A stretch of DNA of 13,697 nt, taken from positions 1-13,697 of the forward strand of contig JAADHT010000160.1 in the NCBI GenBank assembly GCA_013151705.1. Direction: 5' to 3'. Shown one piece after another: positions 13,250 through 13,697 of the stretch. This DNA comes from Kiritimatiellota bacterium (GTDB lineage Bacteria > Verrucomicrobiota > Lentisphaeria > Victivallales > JAADHT01). How positions within the stretch are numbered: position 1 is the stretch's first letter; each line of letters starts with the position of its first letter. Below the pieces are notes generated by a model. That model saw only the letters and a program-made list of their open reading frames with translations, did no database searches and had not been told where the DNA came from. A program made the translations under genes and the position numbers.

Positions 13250-13697
13250 TTGAGGAACGATTCTTTGAGCGCCGGATTGACTGGTTTGTTTGAAACTTTG
13301 TTCGATACCTACGGACCTCAGAAATGGTGGCCGGGGAATTCTCCATGGGAGATATGCGTCGGAGCCGTTTTAACGCAAAACACGAACTGGTCGAATGTCG
13401 AGAAAGCCATACTGAATCTAAAAAACGCCGGGATGATCGGCAGGAACGACACGGTGGGGTATCCCGCGAAACTCGCTGAAACGCCACCGGCGACGATCGC
13501 CGAATTGATCCGACCGTCTGGATATTTCAATCTGAAAACAAAGCGCCTTCTAAACGTGACCGATTGGTGGCTGAAAAATGTCGGCGCCGACGGAATTCCC
13601 GTTGGCAAACCGTCTTTGCGCGATATCCGAGCCGAACTTTTGAAAGTGAACGGAGTCGGGCCGGAGACTTGCGACAGCATCTTACTCTACTGTTTCG
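13250..13697 (+). CDS. HhH-GPD DNA glycosylase, COG2231/MagIII-like (C-terminus outside the window)
   Basis: The first 149 codons are present. The start is TTG at 13250, with GGGGA nine bases upstream and the preceding stop one base away; no ATG occurs early in the frame. The sequence reads YGPQKWWPG, PWEICVGAVLTQNTNWSNVEKAI, LIRPSGYFNLKTKRL and LLKVNGVGPETCDSILLY. The WWP, LTQNT, PSG(F/Y)(Y/F)N-K-KRL and helix-hairpin-helix GVGPET-DSIL motifs fit the endonuclease III superfamily branch with Helicobacter 3-methyladenine glycosylase MagIII, not classical Nth. It would excise alkylated or damaged bases in base excision repair. The catalytic aspartate (V-D-x-Y/H region) and any Fe-S cysteines lie beyond the right edge and cannot be checked. 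Confidence 0.85.
   Translation, partial: MRNDSLSAGLTGLFETLFDTYGPQKWWPGNSPWEICVGAVLTQNTNWSNVEKAILNLKNAGMIGRNDTVGYPAKLAETPPATIAELIRPSGYFNLKTKRLLNVTDWWLKNVGADGIPVGKPSLRDIRAELLKVNGVGPETCDSILLYCF

Noticed and set aside
1..13697. CRISPR arrays, insertion sequences, integrase/attachment sites, toxin-antitoxin or defence genes, replication origin
   Set aside because: I looked for regularly spaced repeats, transposase motifs, terminal inverted repeats and paired small ORFs and saw none that could be supported.

Overview
The window reads as chromosomal housekeeping sequence from a Gram-negative-type bacterium of moderate GC content. It uses the standard code (TAA, TAG and TGA all serve as stops) and clear Shine-Dalgarno sites (AAGGAG, GGAGG). 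Four predicted lipoproteins and one Sec-exported protein lie in 13.7 kb, and none of the lipoproteins has Asp at +2, which suits outer-membrane sorting. A DapL-type aminotransferase and DGSG-type lipoproteins are compatible with the PVC group (Lentisphaerae/Verrucomicrobia-like), but that placement is only a guess; there is no rRNA or other phylogenetic marker here.

Layout. 1-1.2 kb (minus strand): a signal-peptide protein cut by the window edge, translationally coupled by an ATGA overlap to an upstream lipoprotein gene. 1.2-1.8 kb: a mostly non-coding stretch holding the decayed 3' end of a hydroxypyruvate-isomerase-like gene, then the acetate kinase promoter and a structured leader. 1.8-3.0 kb: ackA (plus). 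3.05-4.55 kb (minus): a Cache-PAS membrane sensor with no output domain, overlapping by ATGA a ruined EamA/DMT transporter gene. 4.7-5.7 kb (minus): ilvC, with sequence departures from textbook class I enzymes and an unusual upstream repeat arrangement. 5.95-7.76 kb (plus): tRNA(CAU), a small lipoprotein, a nucleotide-sugar epimerase and tRNA-Leu(CAA). 8.0-10.6 kb (minus): pyrG and a DUF4349 lipoprotein. 11.05-13.7 kb (plus): a DapL-like aminotransferase, a one-domain NifU/Nfu protein, another lipoprotein and the 5' part of a MagIII/COG2231-type HhH-GPD DNA glycosylase.

How the genes fit together. The intact enzymes are basic metabolism: acetate-acetyl phosphate exchange (AckA), branched-chain amino acids (IlvC), CTP (PyrG), lysine/diaminopimelate (DapL), activated sugars (epimerase), Fe-S assembly (Nfu) and base excision repair (glycosylase). 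Most stand alone with their own promoters, not in large pathway operons. No phage, IS element, CRISPR array, toxin-antitoxin or defence system is visible. I did not find a clearly new system. The most interesting items are the switch-like ackA leader, the interleaved inverted repeats before ilvC, the ribosome-binding site displayed in a hairpin loop, the sensor lacking an output domain beside a decayed transporter, and the divergent IlvC.
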